Source of the DNA: Syntrophaceae bacterium
Lineage (GTDB): Bacteria; Desulfobacterota; Syntrophia; Syntrophales; UBA2185
Reading direction: 5' to 3'
DNA length: 36,652 nucleotides
Assembly (NCBI GenBank): GCA_003142295.1
Contig: PLLV01000112.1
Span: 15,305-51,956 of the forward strand
Of this stretch, positions 25,170 to 33,510 are shown in pieces. The notes beneath the pieces were generated by a model. That model did no database searches and had not been told where the DNA came from. It worked only from the letters and a program-made list of their open reading frames with translations. A program made the translations under genes and the position numbers. Positions within the stretch are counted from its first letter, which is position 1. Every line of letters begins with the position of its first letter.

Positions 25170-25988
25170 ATGACAGAGCTTTCATCAAAACTGGAATCAC
25201 TGGAAAAGATACTAAGTGATATGCAGAGCGTCCTTATTGCCTATTCCGGGGGCACGGACAGCACCTTCCTGCTGAAGATTGCCACAACCGTTTTGGGTGA
25301 CAAGGCCGTAGCCGTCACTGCAAGTTCGGAAACATACACACCACAAGAACTCCGGGAGGCCAAGAAGAACGCGGAAGTAATCGGCGCACAGCACATTATT
25401 GTGTATACAGATGAACTTAATGATCCGAATTTCTCATCCAATCCCCCGGAAAGATGCTACTACTGCAAGAAGGAGCTTTTCACGAAGCTTACGGGACTGT
25501 TAAATCGTCACGGTTTGAACTCTATCATAGATGGTTCAACGTGTGATGATGAGAGGGATTTCCGCCCGGGAATGAGAGCGGTTGCGGAGTTTGGCGTCAG
25601 GAGCCCGCTTAAGGAGGCAGGTTTCACAAAAGAAGACATCAGAAAACTATCGAAGGAGATGAATCTCCCTACGTGGGACAAGCCTCCGCTGCCCTGTCTA
25701 TCAACTAGGTTTCCATACGGCACTCAAATCACGAAAGAGAAGGTCTTGCGTGTCGGTCGTGCGGAAGAGTTCCTGGCAGGTTTTGGAATCCGGCAATTGA
25801 GGGTCAGAGACCACGGCAGCATTGCCAGAATAGAAGTGCTGCGCGCAGATATGCCCATATTTCTCGACGAGGAGATATCAAATCTGATTGTGGAAAAATT
25901 CAAGGCGCTGGGATATGCATATGTCGCTCTGGATATTCAGGGATACAGGATGGGCAGCATGAATGAACCATTGAAGGAAGAGGACTAA
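25170..25988 (+). CDS. larE: LarE, ATP-dependent sulfur insertase for nickel-pincer cofactor
   Basis: 272 residues. PP-loop AYSGGTDST (residues 24-32) binds ATP and adenylates the substrate carboxylate; LarE then inserts sulfur to give pyridinium-3,5-bisthiocarboxylate mononucleotide. Cys176 in PPLPCLSTRFPYG matches the sacrificial cysteine of Lactiplantibacillus LarE; a CYYC pair (Cys96, Cys99) is also present, the three-cysteine arrangement linked to [4Fe-4S]-dependent LarE, which would recycle rather than sacrifice a cysteine. First gene of larEBC; 2 bp before larB. Confidence 0.93.
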   Translation: MTELSSKLESLEKILSDMQSVLIAYSGGTDSTFLLKIATTVLGDKAVAVTASSETYTPQELREAKKNAEVIGAQHIIVYTDELNDPNFSSNPPERCYYCKKELFTKLTGLLNRHGLNSIIDGSTCDDERDFRPGMRAVAEFGVRSPLKEAGFTKEDIRKLSKEMNLPTWDKPPLPCLSTRFPYGTQITKEKVLRVGRAEEFLAGFGIRQLRVRDHGSIARIEVLRADMPIFLDEEISNLIVEKFKALGYAYVALDIQGYRMGSMNEPLKEED

Positions 25989-25990
25989 AG

Positions 25991-26749
25991 ATGGACAGAG
26001 AAAAAATCAGGAAACTCTTAGAAAACGTTAGAACCGGAAGAATGGGGATCGATGACGCACTGAGGGCTTTAAGGTCTTTTCCCTACCAGGATTTGGGCGA
26101 CGCCAAAATCGATACTCACAGGGACTTGCGGAGGGGTTTCCCGGAAGTGATATTGTGCCAGGGAAAAACTATCGAACAAATCAGGAGAATTGTAGAAAGC
26201 CTCTCACCGGAAACGAAATTTATCATGGCAACCAAAGCCGATAAGGCGGTATTTAAAACCATCAGGAAAGTTAGGAGGGACGCAGTCTATTACGAAACGG
26301 CCAAAATCGTCCTGGTTGGAAAAAAAAGAAAGAAGAAATCCACCAAAACAATCCTCGTGGTAACCGCCGGGACCTCCGATGTGCCGATTGCGGAGGAGGC
26401 GGCAGTTACGGCAGAAATCATGGGGAATGCCGTCGATAGGGTCTACGACATCGGTGTTGCCGGGGTGCACAGACTTTTCGACAGCAGGGAGAAGCTGTTC
26501 AATGCGAACGTCATAGTAGTGGTGGCCGGCATGGAAGGGGCACTGGCAAGCATAATTGGTGGACTTGTCGATAGTCCTGTGATTTCCGTCCCGACCAGTG
26601 TGGGCTACGGCGCCAGTTTCGAAGGCCTGGCCGCGTTGCTGTCCATGCTGAACTGTTGTTCACCAGGCTCGGTGACTGTGAACATTGATAACGGATTTGG
26701 GGCTGGATACTTTGCAAGTCTTATAAACCATATGGGTGAGGAAAAATGA
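25991..26749 (+). CDS. larB: LarB, nicotinate mononucleotide carboxylase/hydrolase
   Basis: 252 residues. It carboxylates nicotinic acid adenine dinucleotide at C5 and hydrolyses it, the first step to the nickel-pincer nucleotide. The C-terminal half is PurE-like (VVTAGTSDVPIAEEAAVTAE; AGMEGALASIIGGLVDSPVI; PTSVGYGASF). The NCCSPG motif (Cys223/224) contains the cysteine expected to bond the pyridine ring, followed by VNIDNGFGAG. The stop overlaps the larC ATG by 4 bp. Confidence 0.94.
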   Translation: MDREKIRKLLENVRTGRMGIDDALRALRSFPYQDLGDAKIDTHRDLRRGFPEVILCQGKTIEQIRRIVESLSPETKFIMATKADKAVFKTIRKVRRDAVYYETAKIVLVGKKRKKKSTKTILVVTAGTSDVPIAEEAAVTAEIMGNAVDRVYDIGVAGVHRLFDSREKLFNANVIVVVAGMEGALASIIGGLVDSPVISVPTSVGYGASFEGLAALLSMLNCCSPGSVTVNIDNGFGAGYFASLINHMGEEK

Positions 26750-27927
26750 GGATAGCCTATTTCGATTGTTTCACAGGCGTCAGCGGAGACATGATACTGG
26801 GAGCGCTGATTGACGCCGGAGCTGATTTACATAAGCTTGAATCAGAACTGGGAAAACTGAAGATTTCCGGATTCACCCTGAAGGCCGAAAAAACAACCAG
26901 GAGAGGGCTCTCAGGAACCAGGTTTTTTGTCGATGCAGACCACAGCCACGCTGAGAGGCATCTGACGGACATTGAGAAGATCATGGATAACAGTGGCCTG
27001 GCAGATGACATCAAGGCGAAGGCCAAATCAATCTTTCGCGACCTCGCTCATGTCGAAGCGAAGATCCACAACACCAATCCCGGAGACGTTCATTTTCATG
27101 AGATCGGCGGACTGGATTCCATTGTTGACGTTGTTGGGTCCCTCATAGTCATGAAGATGCTGGGCATCGAAACTATGTACGCCTCCAGGATTCCCGTGGG
27201 GACAGGATTCGTTGAATGCGACCATGGCGTCCTGCCTCTTCCCGCACCAGCCACCCTCGAGTTGCTTAAGGGCATACCCGTATATGCGAGCAGTATCGAT
27301 AAAGAGCTTGTCACACCGACGGGGATTGCAATTCTCAAACACGTGGTGCAAAGCTTCGGTACCATCCCGGAGATGAAAATTGAACGCATCGGCTACGGCG
27401 CCGGCAGCAGGGATTTGAAAATACCGAACCTGCTCAGGGTCTGGATAGGCGAGACCGAAGTAAAGCAGGAATACGAGCAAGACGAGGTCATCCTCATCGA
27501 AACTAATATCGACAACATGAATCCCGAGATTCTCGGCTACGCCTTGGAGAGACTCCAGGAAAGAGGCGCCCTCGACGTCTTCATGACGCCCATATTCATG
27601 AAGAAGAACAGGCCGGGGACGCTGCTTAGCATCTTGATTACACCGGATAAACTGGATGAGACCATTTCCATAATCTTCGCAGAAACCACTTCTTTGGGGA
27701 TCAGATTTCAGCGTCTGGAGAGGCGAAAACTCCCGAGAGAGCTGATCACTGTGGAGACGTCATTTGGACCAGTAAGGGTAAAGGTTAGCCATATAGACAC
27801 GGAGAAAAGGATTATATCCCCGGAATACGAAGACTGCCGAGAGATCGCCGTAAGAAAGGGGATTCCCCTGAGGAAGGTATACGAGGAAGCCCAGGCGGCT
27901 GCAGAAAGAATATCTGGCAAATCTTAG
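26746..27927 (+). CDS. larC: LarC, nickel insertion protein
   Basis: 393 residues, one continuous frame (in Lactiplantibacillus the gene is split by a programmed frameshift). CTP-dependent cyclometallase that inserts Ni into the pincer ligand. Hallmarks: MRIAYFDCFTGVSGDMILGAL at the start (family signature; FDCFTGVSGDM is the core), DVHFHEIGGLDSIVD, GVLPLPAPAT, TPTGIAIL, and ETNIDNMNPE / FMKKNRPGTLL in the C-terminal half. It completes larEBC; no larA (lactate racemase) or other pincer-using enzyme is in the window. Confidence 0.94.
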   Translation: MRIAYFDCFTGVSGDMILGALIDAGADLHKLESELGKLKISGFTLKAEKTTRRGLSGTRFFVDADHSHAERHLTDIEKIMDNSGLADDIKAKAKSIFRDLAHVEAKIHNTNPGDVHFHEIGGLDSIVDVVGSLIVMKMLGIETMYASRIPVGTGFVECDHGVLPLPAPATLELLKGIPVYASSIDKELVTPTGIAILKHVVQSFGTIPEMKIERIGYGAGSRDLKIPNLLRVWIGETEVKQEYEQDEVILIETNIDNMNPEILGYALERLQERGALDVFMTPIFMKKNRPGTLLSILITPDKLDETISIIFAETTSLGIRFQRLERRKLPRELITVETSFGPVRVKVSHIDTEKRIISPEYEDCREIAVRKGIPLRKVYEEAQAAAERISGKS

Positions 27928-28206
27928 ACAAACCTCTGGCAGAGGCCCATACCCATTCATCTGCGCAAGCAAGATTGCCGAGTCCCGAACCGAAGCCCAC
28001 TACGTCATGACATGCCTCTAAAAAAACGTGTTCATTATCCATAGTCTCACCCCGCAGCCTTTTTGTTTCGCTGCCGGCCTACAGATATAATCTTTTCCTC
28101 GCAGCTTGACATGTCTGTTCCAAATCCGACATATTGCCTGATAACTGCGTTTATGATCGTCTGTGATGGCTCGATTCCCGCCTGCACACGGATGACATTG
28201 CAAGCG

Positions 28207-28995
28207 CTATTTTTGTATTGATGCTTTTTCTTGTTTCTGCCCCACCGGACAGGACTTCATACAGTTCCAGCAGAAATATTGGAAACCCATGAACCCGGCC
28301 TGATACATGCGCCAGAAATCCACGTCCTTGACCATCTTCTTCTTTTCCTCAGGTGTGCCATCAGCGAACTTTGACCAGAAGCGGATACTCCTGCCTATAC
28401 CGTAGGGCTGCGAGTTGCGGAGGCATTTTGCCACGTCCGTCCTGTTTACTTCATCAAGAGCCCCGGCGGGGCATTGCTCGACACAGACATCGCATTGAAT
28501 GCATAGCTCCTCTTTACACGGGGCATCGGATGCGATCTCTAAATCGGTCAGTATAGCCGTGAAGATCACGCGCGTACCGAGTTTAGGATGGATGACAAGG
28601 TTGTGCCTGCCGAAGACCCCCAGACCAGCCGCAATCGCCGCATGCCTGAGTGAGACATCACCGATGGAGCCCATGGTTTCAATGCTCATTTCCAGGGGAT
28701 AGGAAACAGGAGTGGCCATCGCCGTCGCGCCAAATTCCCTCTCGAGAAAACGGCTCATTCTATAGTTGCACGACCGCGAAAATGCCATCACATCCAGTCT
28801 GCCGCTCATGGCCACCTGCATATTAGAACTCTCACAGCTTGACGGTTCTTTGTAGGCCATGACAATGATCGATTTTACACCGGGGAAAATGGTGTCGAGC
28901 TTCGGCGAGCGGGGACTATGATAATCAGCAGCAGCCGCTACTCCCACATCGTCAACCTCAAGGTTTAATGCAAATTCTTTGATACTTTTTTTCAT
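28207..28995 (-). CDS. QueG-like double-cluster Fe-S protein
   Basis: 262 residues from ATG 28993-28995, which follows GAGAGGGGG; the frame is open to 29109 but that part overlaps marR. The N-terminal half resembles the cobalamin-binding-fold part of epoxyqueuosine reductase-like proteins (VGVAAAADY; SIIVMAYKEP; GRHNLVIHPKLG). Two [4Fe-4S] motifs follow: CIQCDVCVEQCP and CWNCMKSCP. It is shorter than true QueG (about 350 aa), so a general anaerobic oxidoreductase role is more likely than tRNA modification. It sits 43 bp after a MarR gene whose operator sequence recurs before it. Confidence 0.7.
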   Translation of the reverse strand: MKKSIKEFALNLEVDDVGVAAAADYHSPRSPKLDTIFPGVKSIIVMAYKEPSSCESSNMQVAMSGRLDVMAFSRSCNYRMSRFLEREFGATAMATPVSYPLEMSIETMGSIGDVSLRHAAIAAGLGVFGRHNLVIHPKLGTRVIFTAILTDLEIASDAPCKEELCIQCDVCVEQCPAGALDEVNRTDVAKCLRNSQPYGIGRSIRFWSKFADGTPEEKKKMVKDVDFWRMYQAGFMGFQYFCWNCMKSCPVGQKQEKASIQK

Positions 28996-29010
28996 ATTAT
29001 TCCCCCTCTC

Positions 29011-29021
29011 CATATATACAA
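29011..29021. promoter_or_regulatory. Secondary MarR operator-like site
   Basis: TATATACAA (29013-29021) repeats nine bases of the 29518-29531 palindrome and lies 16-26 bp upstream of the QueG-like ATG. It is a half-conserved site only. Confidence 0.35.
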
Positions 29022-29038
29022 TTTTTTCGTTAGAATTC

Positions 29039-29497
29039 TTATAGCTCCTTATCTTTCTTCCAAATTCCGTTTGCGATACCGCAGAGGACTTCCGTCCCCT
29101 CTTCTCCAAGCAGATTTAGGGCCTTTTTTTGTGCGTCCTCCCATACTCCATGCACCTTTCCCAAAAGAAACTCTCCGGCAGGAGTGATCTTTAAGAATTT
29201 CCTTCTTTCTTCCTTGACGGATACGATATCAAGCCATCCCTTTTTTTTCATGCGCTCTATATTTCTGCTGGCTGTTGATTTTTCCATCTTCAGCTGTCTG
29301 CACAAGGAATCATATCCAACATCGCCCGCCAGATGGACGAAGACCAGTATGCTTATCTGATTGAGCTTGACACCAAACGGGCTCAAGGCCGAATCATAGA
29401 TGTTGGTCACCATGCGGCTGAGCAGCCTTATCCGTACGGCAATGCACTGTTGCGACATACTTCTTATAAGCGATAATCTTTCGCCAGTTCTCTTCAT
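29039..29497 (-). CDS. MarR-family transcriptional regulator
   Basis: 152 residues. Winged helix typical of MarR: LNQISILVFVHLAGDVGYDSLCRQLKMEKSTASRNIERMKKKGWL, then a wing with VKEERRKFLKITPAGEFLL (motifs quoted in parts; key residues are the ExxTASR-like recognition helix and the D/ERR wing). An in-frame ATG at residue 14 is an alternative start. A perfect 14-bp palindrome GTTGTATATACAAC (29518-29531) lies 20 bp upstream over the predicted +1, so autorepression is likely. Probable target: the downstream QueG-like gene. Confidence 0.85.
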   Translation of the reverse strand: MKRTGERLSLIRSMSQQCIAVRIRLLSRMVTNIYDSALSPFGVKLNQISILVFVHLAGDVGYDSLCRQLKMEKSTASRNIERMKKKGWLDIVSVKEERRKFLKITPAGEFLLGKVHGVWEDAQKKALNLLGEEGTEVLCGIANGIWKKDKEL

Positions 29498-29808
29498 AAG
29501 ATATTATTCCTGATTTGGTTGTATATACAACTATAATAAGAGAAATTTCTTGTCAATCTTTTTCTAAAGAAGAAAATGTCTTGTGCACGATTGCTGTCGT
29601 AAATAGATTTTTCATCACATACAGACGGAGTGCATATCCGCCTCTCACGAAGAAAGCTATATGACATGCAGATTCCCGCAAGTTGCTCTTCCTAAAATTG
29701 TCCGATTCATGTATATTTTAACCAGTAATTGATGGTGGCGATGGATGAGTCGGATCGTTCGTTATACCCGATTCTGCAGATTGACCTAAGCCGACCGAGG
29801 AGGGAAAG
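29498..29808. other. 311-bp divergent spacer between marR and the OYE-family gene
   Basis: The left end holds the marR promoter and operator. The rest has no open frame with coding character; GAGGAGGG just before 29809 is the ribosome binding site of the OYE-family gene. No clear plus-strand promoter was recognised. Confidence 0.5.
29518..29556 (-). promoter_or_regulatory. marR promoter with palindromic operator
   Basis: On the minus strand TTGACA (29551-29556) and TATAGT (29530-29535), spacing 15 bp, slightly short. The perfect palindrome GTTGTATATACAAC (29518-29531) overlaps the -10 and start site. Confidence 0.6.
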
Positions 29809-30930
29809 ATGGCTGCGATATTTGAAGAAACGAAAATTAATGGCATGACAATGCGCAACAGGTTGATAAGATCCGCTACGTGGGAGGGGATGTGCGATCA
29901 GGATGGCAGGCCGGGAGAGAAGCTCATCACCTTATATCGCAACCTGGCACGAGGAGGTATCGGCCTCATCATTACGAGCTATGCATATGTACGGACGGAC
30001 GGCAAGAGTTTGCCCGGCCAGATGGGTATATATACCGATGCCTTTGCGGATTCATTCAAGCGCATGGCAAAGGCTGTACACGATGCGGGGGGAAAGATAG
30101 CCGTCCAGGTAGTTCATGGCGGCGGCCAGACAGATACAAAGACCGCCGGCCGCAAGCCCTTTGCCCCTTCAGCAGCTAAGGTTGAGCAGTTTCCAGAGGT
30201 ACCGGAGGAACTCACAAAGGATGAAATCAAGCAGATCGTTGCGGCATTCGGGAATGCGGCTCGTCGCGTAAAGGCGTGGGGATTCGATGCCGTGCAACTG
30301 CATGGAGCTCACGGCTTTCTGATCAACCAGTTCCTTTCTCCTCTCACCAACCGCCGTGGCGACGAATATGGCGGCAGCATTGAAAATCGCGCGCGGTTTC
30401 TCCTCGATGTGTATCGAAAGGTTAGGGAGACAGTCGGCGCGGATTATCCTGTGCTCATCAAGCTTAACGCCGCAGATTTTATAGAAGGAGGACTGGACAT
30501 TGAAGACGCAATCTACTCAGCCAGGAGACTTTCGGAAGCGGGCATGGATGCCATAGAAGTCTCCGCCGGCACCCCGTCGTCCGGTGGAAAAAGCCCGGTG
30601 CGCATCAAAATAACAAAACCGGAGAGAGAGGCGTATAATCTTGAAATGGCCCGCCGAATCAAGAGGGCAGTCAACTGCCCGGTAATCGTAGTGGGTGGAT
30701 TCAGATCATACGAAGTTGTCGAGAAAGCCATCCGGGATGATGGTATGGATTACATTGCCCTGGCCAGGCCGCTCATCTGGGAGCCCGGTCTGGCCAATCG
30801 CTGGCTGCAAGGCGACCGGAGACCGGCTAGGTGCATTTCGTGCAATAACTGCTTCACAGGCGGACTCGAAGAAGGCGGCATCTATTGCGCAACGGAAAAA
30901 AAAGAGAATGAAAAGGCGGCAAGGCGCTAA
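29809..30930 (+). CDS. Old Yellow Enzyme family NADH:flavin oxidoreductase
   Basis: 373 residues. TIM-barrel FMN enzyme that reduces activated C=C bonds or related substrates. Signatures: FEETKINGMTMRNRLIRSAT at the start, QVVHGGGQT, QLHGAHGFLINQFLSPLTNRR (HGAHGYL-type active-site motif), GGSIENRARFLLD, and VVGGFRS near the phosphate-binding loop. Near the C-terminus RCISCNNC has Cys pairs as in clostridial and enoate-reductase-like OYEs, but the extra FAD/NADH domain of those is absent. It is followed 27 bp later by a truncated SDR. Confidence 0.88.
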   Translation: MAAIFEETKINGMTMRNRLIRSATWEGMCDQDGRPGEKLITLYRNLARGGIGLIITSYAYVRTDGKSLPGQMGIYTDAFADSFKRMAKAVHDAGGKIAVQVVHGGGQTDTKTAGRKPFAPSAAKVEQFPEVPEELTKDEIKQIVAAFGNAARRVKAWGFDAVQLHGAHGFLINQFLSPLTNRRGDEYGGSIENRARFLLDVYRKVRETVGADYPVLIKLNAADFIEGGLDIEDAIYSARRLSEAGMDAIEVSAGTPSSGGKSPVRIKITKPEREAYNLEMARRIKRAVNCPVIVVGGFRSYEVVEKAIRDDGMDYIALARPLIWEPGLANRWLQGDRRPARCISCNNCFTGGLEEGGIYCATEKKENEKAARR

Positions 30931-30957
30931 AGGTTTTTATATCCATGAGGAAGGCCA

Positions 30958-31161
30958 ATGAATCTGGAAGGTAAAACCATTCTTGTCACCGGTTCAAGTT
31001 TGGGGATCGGCAGAGAGACGGCCAGCCAGTTTGCGCGGGAAAGGTGCAGGGTCATATTGACATATTTCAAAGGCAAGGCAGCCGGAAAAGAGGTCCTCAA
31101 AGAATGTCTGAAACATGGCGAGGCCGCCCTCTATCAACTGGATATCCGCACTTATGGCTGA
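30958..31161 (+). pseudogene. Short-chain dehydrogenase/reductase, N-terminal fragment
   Basis: 67 codons matching only the first Rossmann beta-alpha-beta of an SDR: KTILVTGSSLGIGRETASQFA with the TGxxxGIG nucleotide-binding motif and then ALYQLDIR, where an intact SDR (about 250 aa) would continue D-x-x-S. The frame stops at 31161 and no SDR catalytic YxxxK region was found downstream in any frame. A deletion joined it to unrelated DNA around 31150. Such fragments usually have no function. Good GAGGAAGG ribosome binding site remains. Confidence 0.75.
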
Positions 31162-31349
31162 GAAACATTTTCTATACACCCCGCAAATGACTTTTTTAAA
31201 AACCCCAGATGCGACGGCTGAAACCGAACAGCAACCTCTAAATATTGTAGCCCGGAGGAAGCGAAAGCATCTGCCGAAAGATTATTGGCTGGCGAGAGCC
31301 GATTCGCCAGGCGACATCTCTCCGACCTTTTATTTGCACTGTATAGCGA

Positions 31350-31838
31350 TTACCCTGTTGCAACAGTTTTTCTCATTCGCACAGCGTCGCCGTAAGGATA
31401 ATAATTGGGAAGAAATTTCGATTCCATGTAACCGTGCTTGGTGAAAAAAAATTCTGCTCCGCCTTTACCTTTCAGCGTCTCTAAAACGATAAATGAAACA
31501 TTAGATTTAATCAGGTATTTTTCCATCGCATCCAATAAGAGCTTGCCCGCGCCAATGCTTCTGTATGCCGGAAGTGCACCAATAGAATAGATTCTTCCCT
31601 TATATTGACCATTTCTCAACTTGTTCCTTAAGGCGATGCCAAATCCGACAGAAAAGTTATTATTACGAAGAAGAAAAAAAGAGGCATTTGGTGAAAATAT
31701 AAGATATCGCAGTTGCGATCGCGAGAAGCATTCATTCACCCTGAATATGCGCCTTTCAAGGTCATATATTTGACCGGAATTCTTTTTTGAAGTTCTGATA
31801 ACAGTCAACTTGGAGTCAGATATTTTTTTCTCAAACAT
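31350..31838 (-). CDS. GNAT-family N-acetyltransferase
   Basis: 162 residues. The acetyl-CoA loop is visible as YSIGALPAYRSIGAGKLLLDAME (R/Q-x-x-G-x-G/A: RSIGAG), followed by FIVLETLKGKGGAEFFFTKHGYME as the usual beta-5 / helix region. Substrate unknown. Base and codon use is clearly more AT-rich than the neighbouring genes (many AAA, ATT, TTT codons), a sign of acquisition. 45 bp upstream lies the DUF2284 gene on the same strand. Confidence 0.8.
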   Translation of the reverse strand: MFEKKISDSKLTVIRTSKKNSGQIYDLERRIFRVNECFSRSQLRYLIFSPNASFFLLRNNNFSVGFGIALRNKLRNGQYKGRIYSIGALPAYRSIGAGKLLLDAMEKYLIKSNVSFIVLETLKGKGGAEFFFTKHGYMESKFLPNYYPYGDAVRMRKTVATG

Positions 31839-31883
31839 CTGGCAGGCCTTTTCCCGAACGAGATTGAGACATCGGGGGACAGA

Positions 31884-32531
31884 TTATTGTATAATGATGA
31901 TTCCCGCAAGAGTGCCTTTGGATATCTCTTCCGGTTTGGCGTTGCTGCCTATAGGGTAGATGTCCCACCCAATTGCAGCGGCCATTTTATAAACATCAAT
32001 ACCTACGGCTTCCATGGAAGGCCGGGAGCGGAGAGATATCCTGCACCTCTTCCCCTCCATGGCCTGACAGCTCTCCTGCTGGCTGCAGAACGTATGCCGG
32101 CAGGAGCCGGCTGCAAAGCCGAAAGCCAGATAGTGGCCATTGTAAAAAGCCATGGATTCGATCTCATTGACGATGTCAAATATTTTCCGATATGCTGCCT
32201 CTCTTTCTTTTATCGTGGCCCTGTCTCTGACTATAACCTCGGGCGGAACATCCAGGGTAAAAAAGACGGCCCACTGGAACCCCTTCAATATGTCCCGTAG
32301 CTCTGCCGGTTTCAATGTGTGGGGCGGGCAATGCACACTGGTGCCGTATCCAAAACACCGCGGTATCTGACATTTCAGCACAATTCTTTCATCCACGGGA
32401 ATCTCTTTCACGCTTACAATTGTGGCCCGGGTGGCGCCCAATTCCATTGCCTTTGCCTTATACCTCTCCAGATCCTCGGGCAGCAGGGCCGCATTCATAT
32501 CGACCGTTATCCTGTCTATTTTTTTGCCCAT
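31884..32531 (-). CDS. DUF2284 predicted metal-binding protein
   Basis: 215 residues from ATG 32529-32531, after AAAGGGGGAACG; the frame is open to 32660 but the extra part is unlike the family. Seven or more cysteines in two groups: C54, C59 and C68 (CQIPRCFGYGTSVHC) and CRHTFC...C...C near residues 150-175, as in DUF2284 proteins of anaerobes, thought to bind a metal or Fe-S cluster. No enzymatic role is established. It follows the terminator of the keto-acid oxidoreductase operon. Confidence 0.75.
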   Translation of the reverse strand: MGKKIDRITVDMNAALLPEDLERYKAKAMELGATRATIVSVKEIPVDERIVLKCQIPRCFGYGTSVHCPPHTLKPAELRDILKGFQWAVFFTLDVPPEVIVRDRATIKEREAAYRKIFDIVNEIESMAFYNGHYLAFGFAAGSCRHTFCSQQESCQAMEGKRCRISLRSRPSMEAVGIDVYKMAAAIGWDIYPIGSNAKPEEISKGTLAGIIIIQ

Positions 32532-32687
32532 CTGTCGTTCCCCCTTTGCAGCCTTTTGATCAATATGTGCAAAAGATTTCGTGTTTTGTAAGTAAAATAT
32601 AGAGTGGCTCATCATATATGTCAATATCATTCGACTGCAGGATGCCAGGAGCAGTGACAAATGCCATGAGGGGGCGCACGAATAAAA

Positions 32688-32717
32688 AAGCCCCAGTGAA
32701 AAATATCACCGGGGCTT
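32688..32717 (-). terminator. Terminator of the oxidoreductase-NuoEFG operon
   Basis: On the minus strand AAGCCCC-GGTG pairs with CACT-GGGGCTT (one mismatch) around an 8-nt A/T loop, then TTTTTT. It lies 69 bp after the NuoG-like stop. Confidence 0.8.
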
Positions 32718-32785
32718 CACTCATTTCTGACTGTGCCACCACGTCAAATAGCTTATGCCTATACAGGCATTTCCAATTGTATTCC

Positions 32786-33499
32786 TTATTTGCAGCTTAT
32801 GCAGGTCACGAGTTCGCTAAGCGGAGTCCCCGTTTTCTTGCTAATCCACTTTATCTGGTCAACCGGGGCAAAATATCTGCCGCACTTGTCGCAGGACTGC
32901 ATCTTAAACGTACGTCCCCATATTTTCCGCTTGCCGTCCTTTGCCTCCATGACGATATGCTCCGTCGGGCAGATATACGCGCACGCACCGCATCCGATAC
33001 AGGTTTTGGAATCCTCGACGAAGGGGGGGCCAACTTTTTTGTCTTTGCCTCTGCCAGACAAGCCAATGGCACTCACACCCACAACATCTTCACAGGCCTT
33101 AACACAAAGTCTGCATAGTACGCACTTCCCTTTGTCTGTTTCAGGATGAAAGGCGGGTTGCGGTTCAATGCCCATCTCTTTAGCCATATTCTTAAGCACG
33201 TCGGACTCAGGACACCTTGCCATGAGAAGCTGCATAACGAGACGCCGGACATTCAAAACCCTTTCGGTTTTCGTTTCAACAACTAAACCTTCATCAACAG
33301 GATACAGGCATGAAGTCACGATCCTCGTTCTCTTGCCTTTCTTGACCTCAACCACACAGAGGCGGCATGCTCCTGATGGAGCAACTGACTCATGACAGCA
33401 CAGGGTTGGAATCACTATGCCATTATTACGGGCAACCTGAAGTACCGTTGCACTTTCCTCAGCCTCAACCTTCTTACCATCTATGATAAAGTTTACCAT
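32786..33499 (-). CDS. NuoG-like [2Fe-2S]/[4Fe-4S] subunit of an NAD(P)-linked oxidoreductase
   Basis: 237 residues from ATG 33497-33499, preceded by AAGGTAGGGG; a start five codons earlier (33514) would overlap the previous stop as ATGA and is possible. Order: plant-type [2Fe-2S] domain (CCHESVAPSGACRLC, about 34-48), the His-Cys [4Fe-4S] motif (FHPETDKGKCVLC), a two-cluster ferredoxin part (CVKACEDV; CIGCGACAYICP), and an unusual CxxC...CxxC end (SCDKCG and CISCK). No hydrogenase H-cluster domain and no molybdopterin domain. It would pass electrons between the flavoprotein and ferredoxin. Confidence 0.82.
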   Translation of the reverse strand: MVNFIIDGKKVEAEESATVLQVARNNGIVIPTLCCHESVAPSGACRLCVVEVKKGKRTRIVTSCLYPVDEGLVVETKTERVLNVRRLVMQLLMARCPESDVLKNMAKEMGIEPQPAFHPETDKGKCVLCRLCVKACEDVVGVSAIGLSGRGKDKKVGPPFVEDSKTCIGCGACAYICPTEHIVMEAKDGKRKIWGRTFKMQSCDKCGRYFAPVDQIKWISKKTGTPLSELVTCISCK

Positions 33500-33510
33500 T
33501 TCCCCTACCT

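Noticed and set aside
27812-28203. Minus-strand small frames between larC and the QueG-like gene
   Set aside because: One frame overlaps larC and another lacks a plausible start. Neither has a recognisable motif; at most old remnants. The 27928-28206 spacer is taken as non-coding.
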